Origin: Paenibacillus melissococcoides
Lineage (GTDB): Bacteria > Bacillota > Bacilli > Paenibacillales > Paenibacillaceae
NCBI GenBank assembly: GCA_944800085.1
Contig: CALYLO010000014.1
Span: 1 to 64,000 of the forward strand
Length of the DNA stretch: 64,000 nt
Direction of reading: 5' to 3'
Part shown: positions 7,720-16,389 of the stretch, in pieces
How positions within the stretch are numbered: the first letter of the stretch is position 1
Layout of the letters: each line of letters starts with the position of its first letter
Translations under genes and position numbers: made by a program
Notes under the pieces: generated by a model
The model's database searches: none
Told to the model about the DNA's origin: nothing
What the model saw: the letters and a program-made list of their open reading frames with translations, nothing else

Positions 7720-9109
7720 CTTGGAGACAATCAAACGTTATGCCCTTATTGAGCTCGCTTCCCGCGAGTTTTTTTACTTTTGTCAGGCGATGGCGCCGGA
7801 CTTTTACCGGGATGATCGGGCATTTCTAGGCGAGCTGTGCGGCGAAATGCAGGATTTTTACGGTTCCGACGATGATATCCTAATCATTAACCTCCCGCCT
7901 CGACATGGTAAGTCCAGGACGGCCTCCATGTTCGCCCAATGGGTATACGGGAAGAATCAGCAGGAGAAGGTCATGACCGGATCGTATAACGAGACATTGT
8001 CCACGACGTTCTCGAAGGCTGTTCGGGACGGTATCAGTACCGAGAAGGCAGACAAGGACAAGATTGTTTACAGCGACATCTTCCCGGGCGTGAGAATCAA
8101 ACGTGGCGATGGGGCAATGAACCTGTGGAGCCTGGAAGGTGGATATAACAACTATCTCGCCACGTCTCCGACTGGTACGGCGACCGGCTTCGGGGCTACG
8201 ATCCTTATGATTGATGACCTTATCAAGAACGCCGAGGAAGCCGCTAACGAGAAAACGCTGGAGAAGCATTGGGATTGGTTTACCAATACCATGCTGTCCC
8301 GTCTCGAAGAAGGCGGCAAGATCATCATTATCATGACACGGTGGGCAACCGGCGACCTGGCCGGCCGTGCGCTTGAGCACTTCAAGGAGGAGCGCAAGAA
8401 AGTCCGCCATTTGAGCATGAAGGCGCTGCAAGACGACGGTACGATGTTGTGCCCTGATATCCTTTCCCGCGAGTCGTATGACATGAAGGTTCGGGCCATG
8501 GGCGAAGATATCGCCAGCGCGAACTATCAGCAGATCCCGATCGACATCAAAGGCAAGCTGTACAGCAGCTTCAAGACATACGAGCGGCTGCCGAAGGACG
8601 CCAGCGGCAATCCGCTGTTCAGCGGCATTTACGCTTACTGTGACTCCGCCGACCAAGGAGCCGACTACCTATGCAACATCATCTGGGGCGTATACAACAA
8701 AGAGGCGTATATCCTGGATGTCATATACACGAAGGAACCAATGGAGATTACAGAGCCCGCTGTCGCGAAGGCTCTTTTTTCGTGTCAAGTCAACAAGGCC
8801 CGCATCGAGTCGAACAACGGCGGCCGGGCGTTTGCTCGGAACGTGAAGCGGCTCCTGGAGGAGGAGCACCGGAGCAACCGAACGGACGTGAGCTGGTTCC
8901 ACCAGAGCAAGAACAAGATTGCTAGGATCGTGTCCAATGCAACCTGGGTTATGAATCACATTTACTATCCGGTGAACTGGCGGGACCGCTGGCCGGAGTA
9001 TTACAAGGCCATGACATCGTATCAGCGGGAAGGCGAGAACAAGCATGACGATGCGCCGGATGCTACAACGGGCGTGGCCGAAACAATGTATTTGCTGAAT
9101 GGGGGTTGA
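7712..9109 (+). CDS. terL: Phage terminase large subunit
   Basis: 465 aa, the motor that pumps DNA into the prohead and cuts it. ATPase: Walker A LPPRHGKSR (residues 61-69), adenine/C-motif region KVMTGSYN, Walker B ILMIDDL (164-170), coupling motif IMTRWATGDL. The C-terminal RNase-H-like nuclease begins near GIYAYCDSADQGADY (Asp ligands, about 307-320) and ends with EGENKHDDAPDATTGVAETMY, the distal acidic motif. Length and order are typical of the Terminase_6-type large subunits of siphophages. Confidence 0.95.
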   Translation: MVDLETIKRYALIELASREFFYFCQAMAPDFYRDDRAFLGELCGEMQDFYGSDDDILIINLPPRHGKSRTASMFAQWVYGKNQQEKVMTGSYNETLSTTFSKAVRDGISTEKADKDKIVYSDIFPGVRIKRGDGAMNLWSLEGGYNNYLATSPTGTATGFGATILMIDDLIKNAEEAANEKTLEKHWDWFTNTMLSRLEEGGKIIIIMTRWATGDLAGRALEHFKEERKKVRHLSMKALQDDGTMLCPDILSRESYDMKVRAMGEDIASANYQQIPIDIKGKLYSSFKTYERLPKDASGNPLFSGIYAYCDSADQGADYLCNIIWGVYNKEAYILDVIYTKEPMEITEPAVAKALFSCQVNKARIESNNGGRAFARNVKRLLEEEHRSNRTDVSWFHQSKNKIARIVSNATWVMNHIYYPVNWRDRWPEYYKAMTSYQREGENKHDDAPDATTGVAETMYLLNGG

Positions 9110-9113
9110 GATT

Positions 9114-10619
9114 ATGGGCTTATGGACGGGGGTGAAAAACATGATCATGAAGATGCTGCGCATCAATCCGGCGCCGGAAAATAGGGTCATCACGATTACA
9201 GAGCCGCTCAGCTATCAGACCAACGTGCTGCGGAACCGGCTCTGGTACAGGGGCGATCCGTCCGAGCTGGACCAGTTTTACAAGCAGACAGCGCTGGACG
9301 CGGTGAGCAAGTCCCGATTTTGGGCGGCGGTGCCCAGCGCCGACTTGTCAATCAGAAAGATACATTCCGGGTTGCCCGCCATGGTGGCCGAGCGGCTGTC
9401 TGATATCGTGGTCGCCGACCTGGACGGCGTCGAGCTTAAGAGCCAGGAGCAAACAGACTTATGGGCCGATATCAGCGACGACAACGACTTTGACGAGCTG
9501 GTGGGTGAATCCATCATCGAGACGTTGGTCACAGGCGATGGGGCTTTTAAAATCACCGTCGACATGGACGTTACGCAGTTCCCGATCATCGAATTTTACA
9601 GCGGTGAGCGGGTGGACTACAGGCGCACCAGGGGCCGGCTGCAGGAGGTTCTTTTCTTCACGGATTACGTTCACAGGGATAAGGATTACCGCCTAGAGGA
9701 GACATTCGGCCGGGGCTATATCCGGTATCGGCTGCTCAACTCCGAAGGCAAGGAAGTTCCGCTCTCAACTGTGCCGGAGACGGCAGAGCTGGCAGATGTG
9801 ACGTATGACGGCGACTTTATTATGGCCGTGCCGTTGGCTTTCTTTAGGTCGAAGAAGTGGAAGGGGCGGGGCAAGTCGATATTTGACTCGAAGGCCGATA
9901 GCTTTGACGCGCTGGACGAGGTGATCAGCCAGTGGGTTGACGCCATCCGCGCCGGGCGGGTGCAGAAATACATTCCGGAGGACCTGATCCCTAAGAATCC
10001 AAAAGACGGCTCACTAATGCGGCCGAACCCGTTTGATAATCAATTTACCAAGCTGAACAGTGTAATGGTTGAAGATGCCAAGGGACAAATAACGATGGTT
10101 CAGCCGCAGATCCTATATGAGGCATTCGTAGCGTCGTATGCCAGCGCGTTGGATATGTGCTTGCAGGGCATCATTAGCCCGTCCACCCTCGGCATCGATT
10201 TAAAAAAATTGGACAACGCCGAGGCGCAGCGCGAGAAGGAAAAGGCCACGCTTTATACTCGAAACAAGATCATAGAGCGGCTGAATGAGGTTATCCCGCA
10301 GCTGGTCGATACGGTCCTGAAGGTATATGACACGATGCGAAACCGCAGCGCGGGGGAATATCAGGCAGCGGTGACCTTTGGGGAGTATGCCTCTCCGTCG
10401 TTTGATAGCGTCGTGGAAACGGTAGGTAAGGCTAAAACATATGGCATCATGAGCATCGAGCAGGTGGTCGAGGAATTGTATGGCGACACCTGGACCGATG
10501 AGCAAAAGGCTGAAGAGGTGGCCCGCCTGAAGGAAGAGCAGGGTCTCACAAGCATGGATGAGCCGCAGGTCGGGGAGCACGACGATCCGCCGGATCCTGA
10601 AGCTGGTGAGGAAGAATGA
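9114..10619 (+). CDS. Phage portal protein
   Basis: 501 aa. ATG 9114 is preferred over ATG 9099 because GGGGGTTGAG lies just upstream. It sits between terminase and head genes, where the dodecameric portal is encoded. Portal-like features include the N-terminal RNRLWYRGDPSELDQFYKQ, the wing segment EFYSGERVDYRRTRGRLQEVLFFTDYV, and the stem/crown region RPNPFDNQFTKLNSVMVEDAKGQI followed by the long helix DNAEAQREKEKATLYTRNKI. It ends in an acidic tail. It resembles the SPP1-gp6/Phage_portal type. Its TGA overlaps the next ATG (ATGA). Confidence 0.88.
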   Translation: MGLWTGVKNMIMKMLRINPAPENRVITITEPLSYQTNVLRNRLWYRGDPSELDQFYKQTALDAVSKSRFWAAVPSADLSIRKIHSGLPAMVAERLSDIVVADLDGVELKSQEQTDLWADISDDNDFDELVGESIIETLVTGDGAFKITVDMDVTQFPIIEFYSGERVDYRRTRGRLQEVLFFTDYVHRDKDYRLEETFGRGYIRYRLLNSEGKEVPLSTVPETAELADVTYDGDFIMAVPLAFFRSKKWKGRGKSIFDSKADSFDALDEVISQWVDAIRAGRVQKYIPEDLIPKNPKDGSLMRPNPFDNQFTKLNSVMVEDAKGQITMVQPQILYEAFVASYASALDMCLQGIISPSTLGIDLKKLDNAEAQREKEKATLYTRNKIIERLNEVIPQLVDTVLKVYDTMRNRSAGEYQAAVTFGEYASPSFDSVVETVGKAKTYGIMSIEQVVEELYGDTWTDEQKAEEVARLKEEQGLTSMDEPQVGEHDDPPDPEAGEEE

Positions 10620-11854
10620 GCAAGAGCCCATACGATATCCGGGCCATATTCGACGAGATGACGATCAATCTGGTCAATTCAATGCGCCGCAACTTGTCCA
10701 GGCACAAGACGGAAGAACAGAAAGTAGGATTCCAGTTCGAACAGTGGCAGCGTGCCAAGCTGCGGAACCTCCGGCAGTACAGGAAGACCAACAAGCGAAT
10801 TGTTGAGAGCACAGGCAGGGGGGCCGAGCAGCTGGTCGATGATGTGCTGGCGTCAAGCTTCGCAGAGGGTGAAAGCCGATTCGAGCGGTTATGGGGTCGG
10901 GTCGTCAATTTCTTTTTAAAGCCATTCGGCAAGCAGCGCATTGTATCGACAGGGGAAATCGACTTTCCCGAGGACTTCCGGCCGCCGCTTCCGTCGCCGG
11001 AGCCTCGTCCCAATGTGGAGCTGCCGAAGGCGCCGCCGGAGTCGGATTTTTTCGGCGTTAACGAGAAGAAGCTCGGCGCGCTCCAGGAGACGGTCAAGAA
11101 CGACCTGAAGAAGGCCCAGCATGGTGTACTCCGCCGGATGGATGACGTGTATCGGCAGGTGATTTACAAGGCCGAGGTGCATATGACTGCCGGGGCTAAA
11201 ACCCTCGACCAGGCGATCGATGCTGCCACAAAGGAATTTTTGGAGCGCGGCATCGATTGCATCACCTATTCAAACGGCCGCCGCGCTACGATACCGGCCT
11301 ATGCGGAGATGGCCCTGCGGACGGCGTCGCAGCGAGCGACGTTCTTAGGTGAGGGTAAAAAGCGCGACGAGTGGGGCATTTATACGGTGATTATGTCGGC
11401 GCATGATAACTGCTCGCCGTGGTGTATGCCATATCAAGGTACGGTCATGATTGATGACGTGTACACGTCACTTTCCAAGGATCGGGCTGCCGAGTTGTCC
11501 CGGGATACCGGCTATTTGCTGCTGTCGTATGCAATGGAACAAGGCGCATTCCATCCCAATTGCCGGCACACCTTGGCGACATTCTTTCAAGGCATCACGC
11601 AGCTGCCGCCTCCCGTCGACGAAGAAACGGCCAAGCGCAACTACGAGGCCGAACAGCGGCAGCGTTACATCGAGCGCCAGATACGCCGATACAAGCGCCT
11701 GGAGGCCGGATCCCTTGATGACGCGAACCAGGAGAAATACGCCGCGAAGGTGGAAGAGTGGACCGAGCGGCTGAAGCAGCACCTGGCGGATCATCCTGAG
11801 CTCCGGCGTATGCGTCGTAGGGAACGTGTCGAATTACGAACAGGGGGGATATAG
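10616..11854 (+). CDS. Phage minor capsid / head morphogenesis protein
   Basis: 412 aa, coupled to the portal gene (ATGA). The C-terminal half carries the Phage_min_cap2 signature: IYTVIMSAHDNCSPWCMPYQGTV then MEQGAFHPNCRHTLATFFQGI (residues about 260-325), with Cys/His pairs CSPWC and HPNCRH, similar to the Mu gpF/SPP1 gp7 head proteins. The extreme C-terminus is a basic coiled coil (QRQRYIERQIRRYKRLEAG). Such proteins are present in a few copies inside the head near the portal and help DNA entry or assembly. Confidence 0.85.
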   Translation: MSKSPYDIRAIFDEMTINLVNSMRRNLSRHKTEEQKVGFQFEQWQRAKLRNLRQYRKTNKRIVESTGRGAEQLVDDVLASSFAEGESRFERLWGRVVNFFLKPFGKQRIVSTGEIDFPEDFRPPLPSPEPRPNVELPKAPPESDFFGVNEKKLGALQETVKNDLKKAQHGVLRRMDDVYRQVIYKAEVHMTAGAKTLDQAIDAATKEFLERGIDCITYSNGRRATIPAYAEMALRTASQRATFLGEGKKRDEWGIYTVIMSAHDNCSPWCMPYQGTVMIDDVYTSLSKDRAAELSRDTGYLLLSYAMEQGAFHPNCRHTLATFFQGITQLPPPVDEETAKRNYEAEQRQRYIERQIRRYKRLEAGSLDDANQEKYAAKVEEWTERLKQHLADHPELRRMRRRERVELRTGGI

Positions 11855-11947
11855 GTGTGGGAAAAATTTACGCAGACATTTCATGCGGCTTATAGGATTG
11901 TAGCCTCTCCGATAGCTTTCGTCTTAGCCTTGCCATATAGAAAGTAA
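11855..11947 (+). CDS. 30-aa phage microprotein
   Basis: A small frame beginning at GTG 11855, immediately after the TAG of the preceding gene, with AGGGGGGAT upstream as ribosome-binding site. It encodes WEKFTQTFHAAYRIVASPIAFVLALPYRK after the start residue. It is amphipathic with a hydrophobic centre. It is closed by its own hairpin at 11953. I do not recognise it. Coupling to the head gene and the good binding site argue that it is translated. Confidence 0.5.
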   Translation: MWEKFTQTFHAAYRIVASPIAFVLALPYRK

Positions 11948-11952
11948 TTGGT

Positions 11953-11976
11953 CGCTCAAGTGAGCGGCTTTTTCTT
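11953..11976 (+). terminator. Terminator inside the head block
   Basis: Stem CGCTCA/TGAGCG with a 2-nt loop then GGCTTTTTCTTT. It could reduce or time expression of scaffold and capsid. No gene is seen in the remaining 100 bp before 12082. Confidence 0.6.
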
Positions 11977-12081
11977 TGCCCTGTCGTATGGCTTTAAACT
12001 AGGCATGCTCATTGGCCGGAGCATAACGGTCAACTCCCTAAGCTGGAGAGCAGCTATAAAAATCATTGGAGGCGTTAATAC

Positions 12082-12666
12082 ATGGATTGGCTTAAAGTAC
12101 TGTTGCAAAAGTTAGGCATTGCGGATACAGAGATCGAAAAAATTGACGCAGAGGTTCGTAAAGAGCTGCCGATGCACTTTGTTCCAAAGGACAAATATAA
12201 CGAGGCGGCAGAGGCCAAGAAGAAAGCCGAGAAGGATGTCGCTGATCGCGATAAGCAGATCGAGGACCTGGGCAAGGCTGCGGGCCTGTCCGAGGAGTTG
12301 AAGAAGCAGATCGAGCAGTTGCAGGTTGAAAACAAGACGGCCAAGGAGAAATACGAATCCGACCTGAAGGAACTGACGTTGACCAATGCCATCAAGTCGG
12401 CGCTGTCTGGGAAAGTCCATGATGAGGCACTGGTTACAGGCCTGTTTGACAAGTCCAAGCTAGTCATTGACGGTGATAAGGTGGTCGGACTGGAGGAGCA
12501 ACTGAAGGACCTGCAAGAGCATAAGGGGTTCTTGTTCAAGACTGAAGAGACCCAGCAGCAACAACAGCAGCCGGGATTTAAGGTTGGCGGGAACGGCGAA
12601 GGCACTCCACCTAATAACAAGCCTGTGTCATTGGCCGAAGCTATCGCTTCACATTTCAAACAATAA
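12082..12666 (+). CDS. Phage scaffolding protein (GP20 type)
   Basis: 194 aa, start ATG 12082 behind TTGGAGG. Nearly all helical and highly charged, with a long coiled coil from about residue 35 to 105 (KYNEAAEAKKKAEKDVADRDKQ..., EELKKQIEQLQVENKTAKEKY). A Gln run (QQQQQQ, about 156) precedes a flexible Gly-rich tail. The C-terminus ASHFKQ resembles the capsid-binding end of scaffolds. Location directly before the major capsid gene and length match the phage minor structural GP20 scaffold family. Confidence 0.88.
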   Translation: MDWLKVLLQKLGIADTEIEKIDAEVRKELPMHFVPKDKYNEAAEAKKKAEKDVADRDKQIEDLGKAAGLSEELKKQIEQLQVENKTAKEKYESDLKELTLTNAIKSALSGKVHDEALVTGLFDKSKLVIDGDKVVGLEEQLKDLQEHKGFLFKTEETQQQQQQPGFKVGGNGEGTPPNNKPVSLAEAIASHFKQ

Positions 12667-12688
12667 TTGATAAGGATAGGTGATCAAC

Positions 12689-13642
12689 ATGGCAGTAACA
12701 TTACAAGAAGCACAGAAAAATGTTCAGGACGCCCTACAAATCGGAGTTATTGATGAGTTTCGTAAAAATAACTTCCTACTCGACAATCTGACATTCGATG
12801 ACGCCGTTTCCCCGACAGGCGGAGGAGCGACGCTGACATATGGCTATACACGTTTGATTACACAGCCGACAGCCGCATTCCGTGCCGTCAACGAGGAGTA
12901 CACTCCACAAGAAGTTAGTAAGCAACGCTATACCGTTGATCTGAAAGTATTCGGGGGCACATTTAAGATTGACCGTATTATTGCGGGCATGGGCGGGATC
13001 GTTAATGAGGTTACGTTGCAGATGCAGCAGAAAGTGAAGGCGGCGCAAGCTTTGTTTAACGACACCGTAATCAATGGCGACAGTGCTGTCGATGCAAAGG
13101 CGTTTGACGGACTGGAAAAGGCCCTAGCTGGCTCCAGCACGGAGTACATTCCGGGGGCAGCCATCGATTTGTCAACATCTGATGCAGTAGATAAAAATTA
13201 CAAGGTGTTTTTAGATCAACTGGATGAGTTTTTGATGGGGCTGGACGGCACACCGTCCGTCATCATGGGTAACCTGAAGTTGATCGCTAAAATTCGCGCA
13301 TGTGCCCGCCGTGCTGGCATGTATACGATCACTCGTGATGATTTCGGCCGGCAAGTCGAAAAGTACAACGAAACACCACTTATTGACCTTGGAGAAAAGT
13401 CCGGCACCAATGATCCGGTTGTTGGCACGAATGCGTCAGGTGAGACATCGTTGTACGCGGTACGATTAGGCTTGGATGGTTTTCATGGGGTGTCGATGTC
13501 GGGGCAACCGCCTGTACGCACATGGTTGCCGGATTATACGACATCGGGAGCGGTTAAGACAGGCGAGGTCGAGATGGTGGCCGCCGTGGCGCTCAAGGCA
13601 ACGAAGGCAGCCGGGGTAATGCGTAAACTCAAAGTCAAGTAA
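12689..13642 (+). CDS. Phage major capsid protein
   Basis: 317 aa. ATG 12689 is used (AGGATAGGTGATC upstream) rather than the in-frame TTG at 12680. It follows the scaffold gene and encodes a mixed alpha/beta protein of normal capsid length. Segments include TPQEVSKQRYTVDLKVFGGTF, EVTLQMQQKVKAAQALFNDTVINGD and SVIMGNLKLIAKIRACARRAG. No proteolytic N-terminal delta domain is evident, consistent with a separate scaffold. Family membership (HK97 fold) is inferred from position and size. Confidence 0.85.
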   Translation: MAVTLQEAQKNVQDALQIGVIDEFRKNNFLLDNLTFDDAVSPTGGGATLTYGYTRLITQPTAAFRAVNEEYTPQEVSKQRYTVDLKVFGGTFKIDRIIAGMGGIVNEVTLQMQQKVKAAQALFNDTVINGDSAVDAKAFDGLEKALAGSSTEYIPGAAIDLSTSDAVDKNYKVFLDQLDEFLMGLDGTPSVIMGNLKLIAKIRACARRAGMYTITRDDFGRQVEKYNETPLIDLGEKSGTNDPVVGTNASGETSLYAVRLGLDGFHGVSMSGQPPVRTWLPDYTTSGAVKTGEVEMVAAVALKATKAAGVMRKLKVK

Positions 13643-13656
13643 GGAGGGATAAGTCG

Positions 13657-13875
13657 ATGAAGTATAAAGACGATCTTGCGAACGGTTATGTCAACGGCTA
13701 TTACGTTGGTAAGGCGCTGGGTGCAAAAACGCCTGATGCTTTAGGTGAAAAAACAGATGATGGATACGACAACATTAGAAAAACAGAACGATTCGGGACG
13801 GTGCTGCCTGATGCTGCAAACCCCGGCGTACCTGAGCCGCTGAATGGCGGCGGGACGGAAGGCGGTGCGGAATAA
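13657..13875 (+). CDS. Small phage head protein, unknown
   Basis: 72 aa, ATG 13657 behind AAGGAGGG. Polar, Gly/Asp-rich, with no recognised domain; it ends NGGGTEGGAE. It lies between capsid and connector genes and its stop overlaps the next start (TAATG). Short Gly-rich proteins here are often capsid-decoration or linker proteins, but nothing in the sequence proves this. Confidence 0.7.
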   Translation: MKYKDDLANGYVNGYYVGKALGAKTPDALGEKTDDGYDNIRKTERFGTVLPDAANPGVPEPLNGGGTEGGAE

Positions 13876-14135
13876 TGGCGAAAGTATACGCGCCTAACCA
13901 GCAATATACTGGTGTGTCCGCAAGCGTCCCGTTTGTAAATGGAGTGGGCGAGACGGACAATCCTCATTTGCTTCGATGGTTTGAGGACCGCGGGTATTTC
14001 ATAGAGAGATCGGAACCGGAAAAGGAACCGGAAGGGGCGGATGACAAGACAGGCGAGCCCCCGGCCGAAACACCGGAAAAAGAGCCGGAAGCTCCTGAGA
14101 AGACGAATGGCAAGAAGCCCAAGGGCGACAAGTAG
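13875..14135 (+). CDS. Small phage head protein with Pro/Glu-rich tail
   Basis: 86 aa. The first half (VYAPNQQYTGVSASVPFVNGVGETDNPHLLRWFEDRGYFI) looks like a compact folded domain seen in small 'head fibre/Rho-like' phage proteins. The second half is a low-complexity acidic tail (PEKEPEG, PAETPEKEPEAPEKTNGKK). It is coupled by TAATG to the gene before. Possibly a capsid accessory or decoration protein; function unknown. Confidence 0.7.
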   Translation: MAKVYAPNQQYTGVSASVPFVNGVGETDNPHLLRWFEDRGYFIERSEPEKEPEGADDKTGEPPAETPEKEPEAPEKTNGKKPKGDK

Positions 14136-14143
14136 GTGATCAC

Positions 14144-14509
14144 ATGACTTATGCAACGGCAGCCGATTATGATCGGTACGGCGATGGGCTGATCCCTGCT
14201 GAACAGTTGGATAAGGCTCTTGGCCGGGCGTCTGACCAAGTTGATCGGCTGACATATAACCGCATTGTGGCGTGGGGCTTTGATAACCTCACGCCTTTTC
14301 AGCGTACCAATGTAACCAAGGCCGTATGCCAGCAGGCGGATTTTGTATTTAGGTACGGGGATTATCTGACCATGCCCATATCCGGATACAGTGCCGGCAG
14401 CACGTCCATGAGCTTCAAGGCTGCAACGGGAGCCCGTGGCGTGCATACATCGGATGAGGTAATAAACCTGCTCATGTCAACCGGCTTGACGCATAGGGGG
14501 ATCTGGTGA
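14144..14509 (+). CDS. Head-tail connector (adaptor) protein
   Basis: 121 aa, mostly helical, starting YATAADYDRYGDGLIPAEQLDKALGRASDQVDRLTYNRI. This is the typical opening of gp6/gp15-like adaptor proteins that bind below the portal. It is first in the row of four small genes between capsid and tail tube, the normal connector position. Its TGA overlaps the next ATG. Confidence 0.75.
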   Translation: MTYATAADYDRYGDGLIPAEQLDKALGRASDQVDRLTYNRIVAWGFDNLTPFQRTNVTKAVCQQADFVFRYGDYLTMPISGYSAGSTSMSFKAATGARGVHTSDEVINLLMSTGLTHRGIW

Positions 14510-14829
14510 TGAGATTTCCGTTTCCAAAATGGAACCAGGTTACTCCGGTCAAAGTCTACCAAACGGAATTGTCAGAAGACGGCGAGCCTGTCGAGGATTT
14601 AATCTTCGATGGGCTCTGTTGTTATGACGAGAAGTCCAGGCAGGTTCTCGACGCGGAGCGCCGCCTGGTGCTGCTCTCCGGGTTGATTGTTATCGAAGGC
14701 GATATCCGTCCAGGCAAGACAATCGAGGGCTTTGTGGAGATCGGCACCGAGCAGAAAAACATCTTCCGCACGCGTCGCCCTCGCAATCCGGACGGCTCTG
14801 TATTTTCTACTGAGCTGGAGTTGATGTAA
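14509..14829 (+). CDS. Head-closure / stopper-like protein
   Basis: 106 aa, beta-rich (TPVKVYQTELSEDGEPVEDLIFDGLCCYDEKSRQVLD; RRLVLLSGLIVIEGDI; TIEGFVEIGTEQKNIFRTRRP). ATG 14509 forms an overlap with the previous stop; the GTG at 14506 is an alternative. Length and beta content fit the SPP1 gp16-like head-closure family, second in the connector series. Confidence 0.7.
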   Translation: MRFPFPKWNQVTPVKVYQTELSEDGEPVEDLIFDGLCCYDEKSRQVLDAERRLVLLSGLIVIEGDIRPGKTIEGFVEIGTEQKNIFRTRRPRNPDGSVFSTELELM

Positions 14830-15212
14830 TGAGGGTAAAAGCGAAAGTAACCATTAACCAGGGCGCCATCAAGCAGCTGGCCGAGGCGCAGAAGCAGGCC
14901 CTGGAGATGACGGCCGAAGCGGTCAAGTCGGACATCGTTACTTCCGCCGTCGTGCCGAAGCAGACCGGGGAGCTGGAGCGGAGCGGGCACGTGGACACGT
15001 CACAACTTAGCCAAGGCAAAGTGAAGATCGTCTTCGATACTCCGTATGCGCGCCGCTTGTACTGGCATCCAGAATATAACTTTAGGTCCGATAAAAATCC
15101 GAATGCCCAAGGCAAGTGGATGGAGCGGTATCATGCCGGGGACAAGCGGAAATTCGTCGAGGAAGTTTATGCGCGCTTATTGAAGACGGCAGCGAAGGGG
15201 CTGATAAAATGA
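14829..15212 (+). CDS. Minor capsid / HK97 gp10-like connector protein
   Basis: 127 aa beginning RVKAKVTINQGAIKQLAEAQKQALEMTAEAVKSDI, then VVPKQTGELERSGHV and VKIVFDTPYARRLYWHPEYNF. The sequence 'P.(K/Q)TG.L..S' followed by 'Y.(A/R)...' is characteristic of gp10-type and minor-capsid connector proteins. The start overlaps the preceding stop (TAATG). Confidence 0.78.
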   Translation: MRVKAKVTINQGAIKQLAEAQKQALEMTAEAVKSDIVTSAVVPKQTGELERSGHVDTSQLSQGKVKIVFDTPYARRLYWHPEYNFRSDKNPNAQGKWMERYHAGDKRKFVEEVYARLLKTAAKGLIK

Positions 15213-15598
15213 TTACTTTGGCCGAGGTTCGAGACTGGCTAAAGACCGTCATCGAGTGCCCCCAGTGGTACATTGGCAAGATTGACGGTAGTAAGCAGCA
15301 GTGCATTGGCCTCTACAACACAACTGGCGCGCCCGTCCGTCTGGCCGTAGGCGGCGTTGAGACGACGGGTTACCAGGTCAAGGCGGTATCCATCCTTGTG
15401 CACTGGGGCCGGAATGCCAATACGGCAGAGCAGAAGGCGCAGGAGGTTTACGCTGCACTGTTCGGCCGGACAGCCGAGATTGGGGGCAAGAGGGTCATCA
15501 TGTTCCGGCTGCCGCAGGCGGAGCCAATCAGCGTAGGTACTGACAGTGAAGGTATTTACGAATATGTGATTGAAACACACATTTATTACGAAGGGTAG
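15209..15598 (+). CDS. Tail completion / minor capsid protein
   Basis: 129 aa. ATG 15209 overlaps the previous TGA (ATGA); longer readings lack a site. Segments ITLAEVRDWLKTVIECPQWYIGKIDGSKQQCIGLYN and GYQVKAVSILVHWGRNANTAEQKAQEVYAALFGR match the 'minor capsid protein from bacteriophage' family that caps the tail end. Last connector before the tail-tube gene. Confidence 0.75.
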   Translation: MITLAEVRDWLKTVIECPQWYIGKIDGSKQQCIGLYNTTGAPVRLAVGGVETTGYQVKAVSILVHWGRNANTAEQKAQEVYAALFGRTAEIGGKRVIMFRLPQAEPISVGTDSEGIYEYVIETHIYYEG

Positions 15599-15607
15599 GT
15601 AACGGCG

Positions 15608-16069
15608 ATGGCATTAGTAACAAGCGGGGTATTCCCCGTATTCAATATCGATTTTAAAATCGGCACGAAAGGCCGGGCGAGTACAGCCCAAGAAATGGCC
15701 ATCATCAAGGACATGGAAAGCTTCAGCATCTCCATCGATGGCAACACGGAGGAGTGGACGCCGATGGATACCGAAGGCTGGACGCGGCGCCTGATGACCG
15801 GAAAGGGGTTTACCCTCTCACTCAACGGTAAAAGACATGTCGGGGATCCGGGCAACGATTACGTTGCGTCAACGGCCTGGAAGAGTGGCCTAGATTGTAG
15901 CTCAAAATTTGAGGTCAATTTCCCCGACGGCTCGAAGCTGGCGTTTGATTGCATTGTTGACGTGAAGAATCCAGGGGCCGGTGACAGTACCAACGTGGCC
16001 GCGCTGGAATGTGATGTTATGAGTGATGGCAAGCCGGAATATACACCTGGGACAGGAGGCGGTAAGTAA
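15608..16069 (+). CDS. Major tail tube protein
   Basis: 153 aa, beta-rich. It contains FPVFNIDFKIGTKGR, IKDMESFSISIDGNTEEWTPMDTEGWTRRLMTGKGFTLSLNGKRHVGDPGNDYV and FPDGSKLAFDCIVDVKNPGAGDSTNVAALECDVMSDGKPEY, the pattern of TP901-1-type tube proteins (strand, 'GW.R.L.TGK', 'V..P..G....V'). Located directly after the connectors and before the tail chaperones. Only one tube gene and no sheath indicate a flexible siphovirus tail. Confidence 0.87.
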   Translation: MALVTSGVFPVFNIDFKIGTKGRASTAQEMAIIKDMESFSISIDGNTEEWTPMDTEGWTRRLMTGKGFTLSLNGKRHVGDPGNDYVASTAWKSGLDCSSKFEVNFPDGSKLAFDCIVDVKNPGAGDSTNVAALECDVMSDGKPEYTPGTGGGK

Positions 16070-16389
16070 TGGCAAAAACAATTGATATTACAAGCAGACT
16101 GACAAACGAGAGACCGGTCCTAAAACTGGGCGAAGGCAAGGAATATCGGATCGACAACCGGAAAAATACGGTCCTTGCCATTCAAGCCAAAATGGATGCC
16201 GGTGATGGATCCCTGGACGAAGTGCTGGAGCTGGCACTAGGAAAGGAAGCCGTTAAAGAAATTAACGAATCAGATATTTCATTCGGCGATTACCAGGTTA
16301 TTTTAATTGCTGCGCTTGCTGGCGCAATGAACGAGGATTACGAGGTCATTGAGGCCCGATTTCTCGCAGCCAAGCAAGAGACGACCTGA
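16069..16389 (+). CDS. Tail assembly chaperone (gpG-like)
   Basis: 106 aa, small helical protein starting AKTIDITSRLTNERPVLKLGEGKEYRIDNRKNTVLAIQ. It lies between tube and tape measure, where siphophages encode the G and GT chaperones that coat the tape measure. The start overlaps the tube stop (TAATG). The ORF ends in ...ACG ACC TGA, and the following gene continues in the +1 frame with no independent site, so part of the ribosomes may shift here (see findings). Confidence 0.8.
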   Translation: MAKTIDITSRLTNERPVLKLGEGKEYRIDNRKNTVLAIQAKMDAGDGSLDEVLELALGKEAVKEINESDISFGDYQVILIAALAGAMNEDYEVIEARFLAAKQETT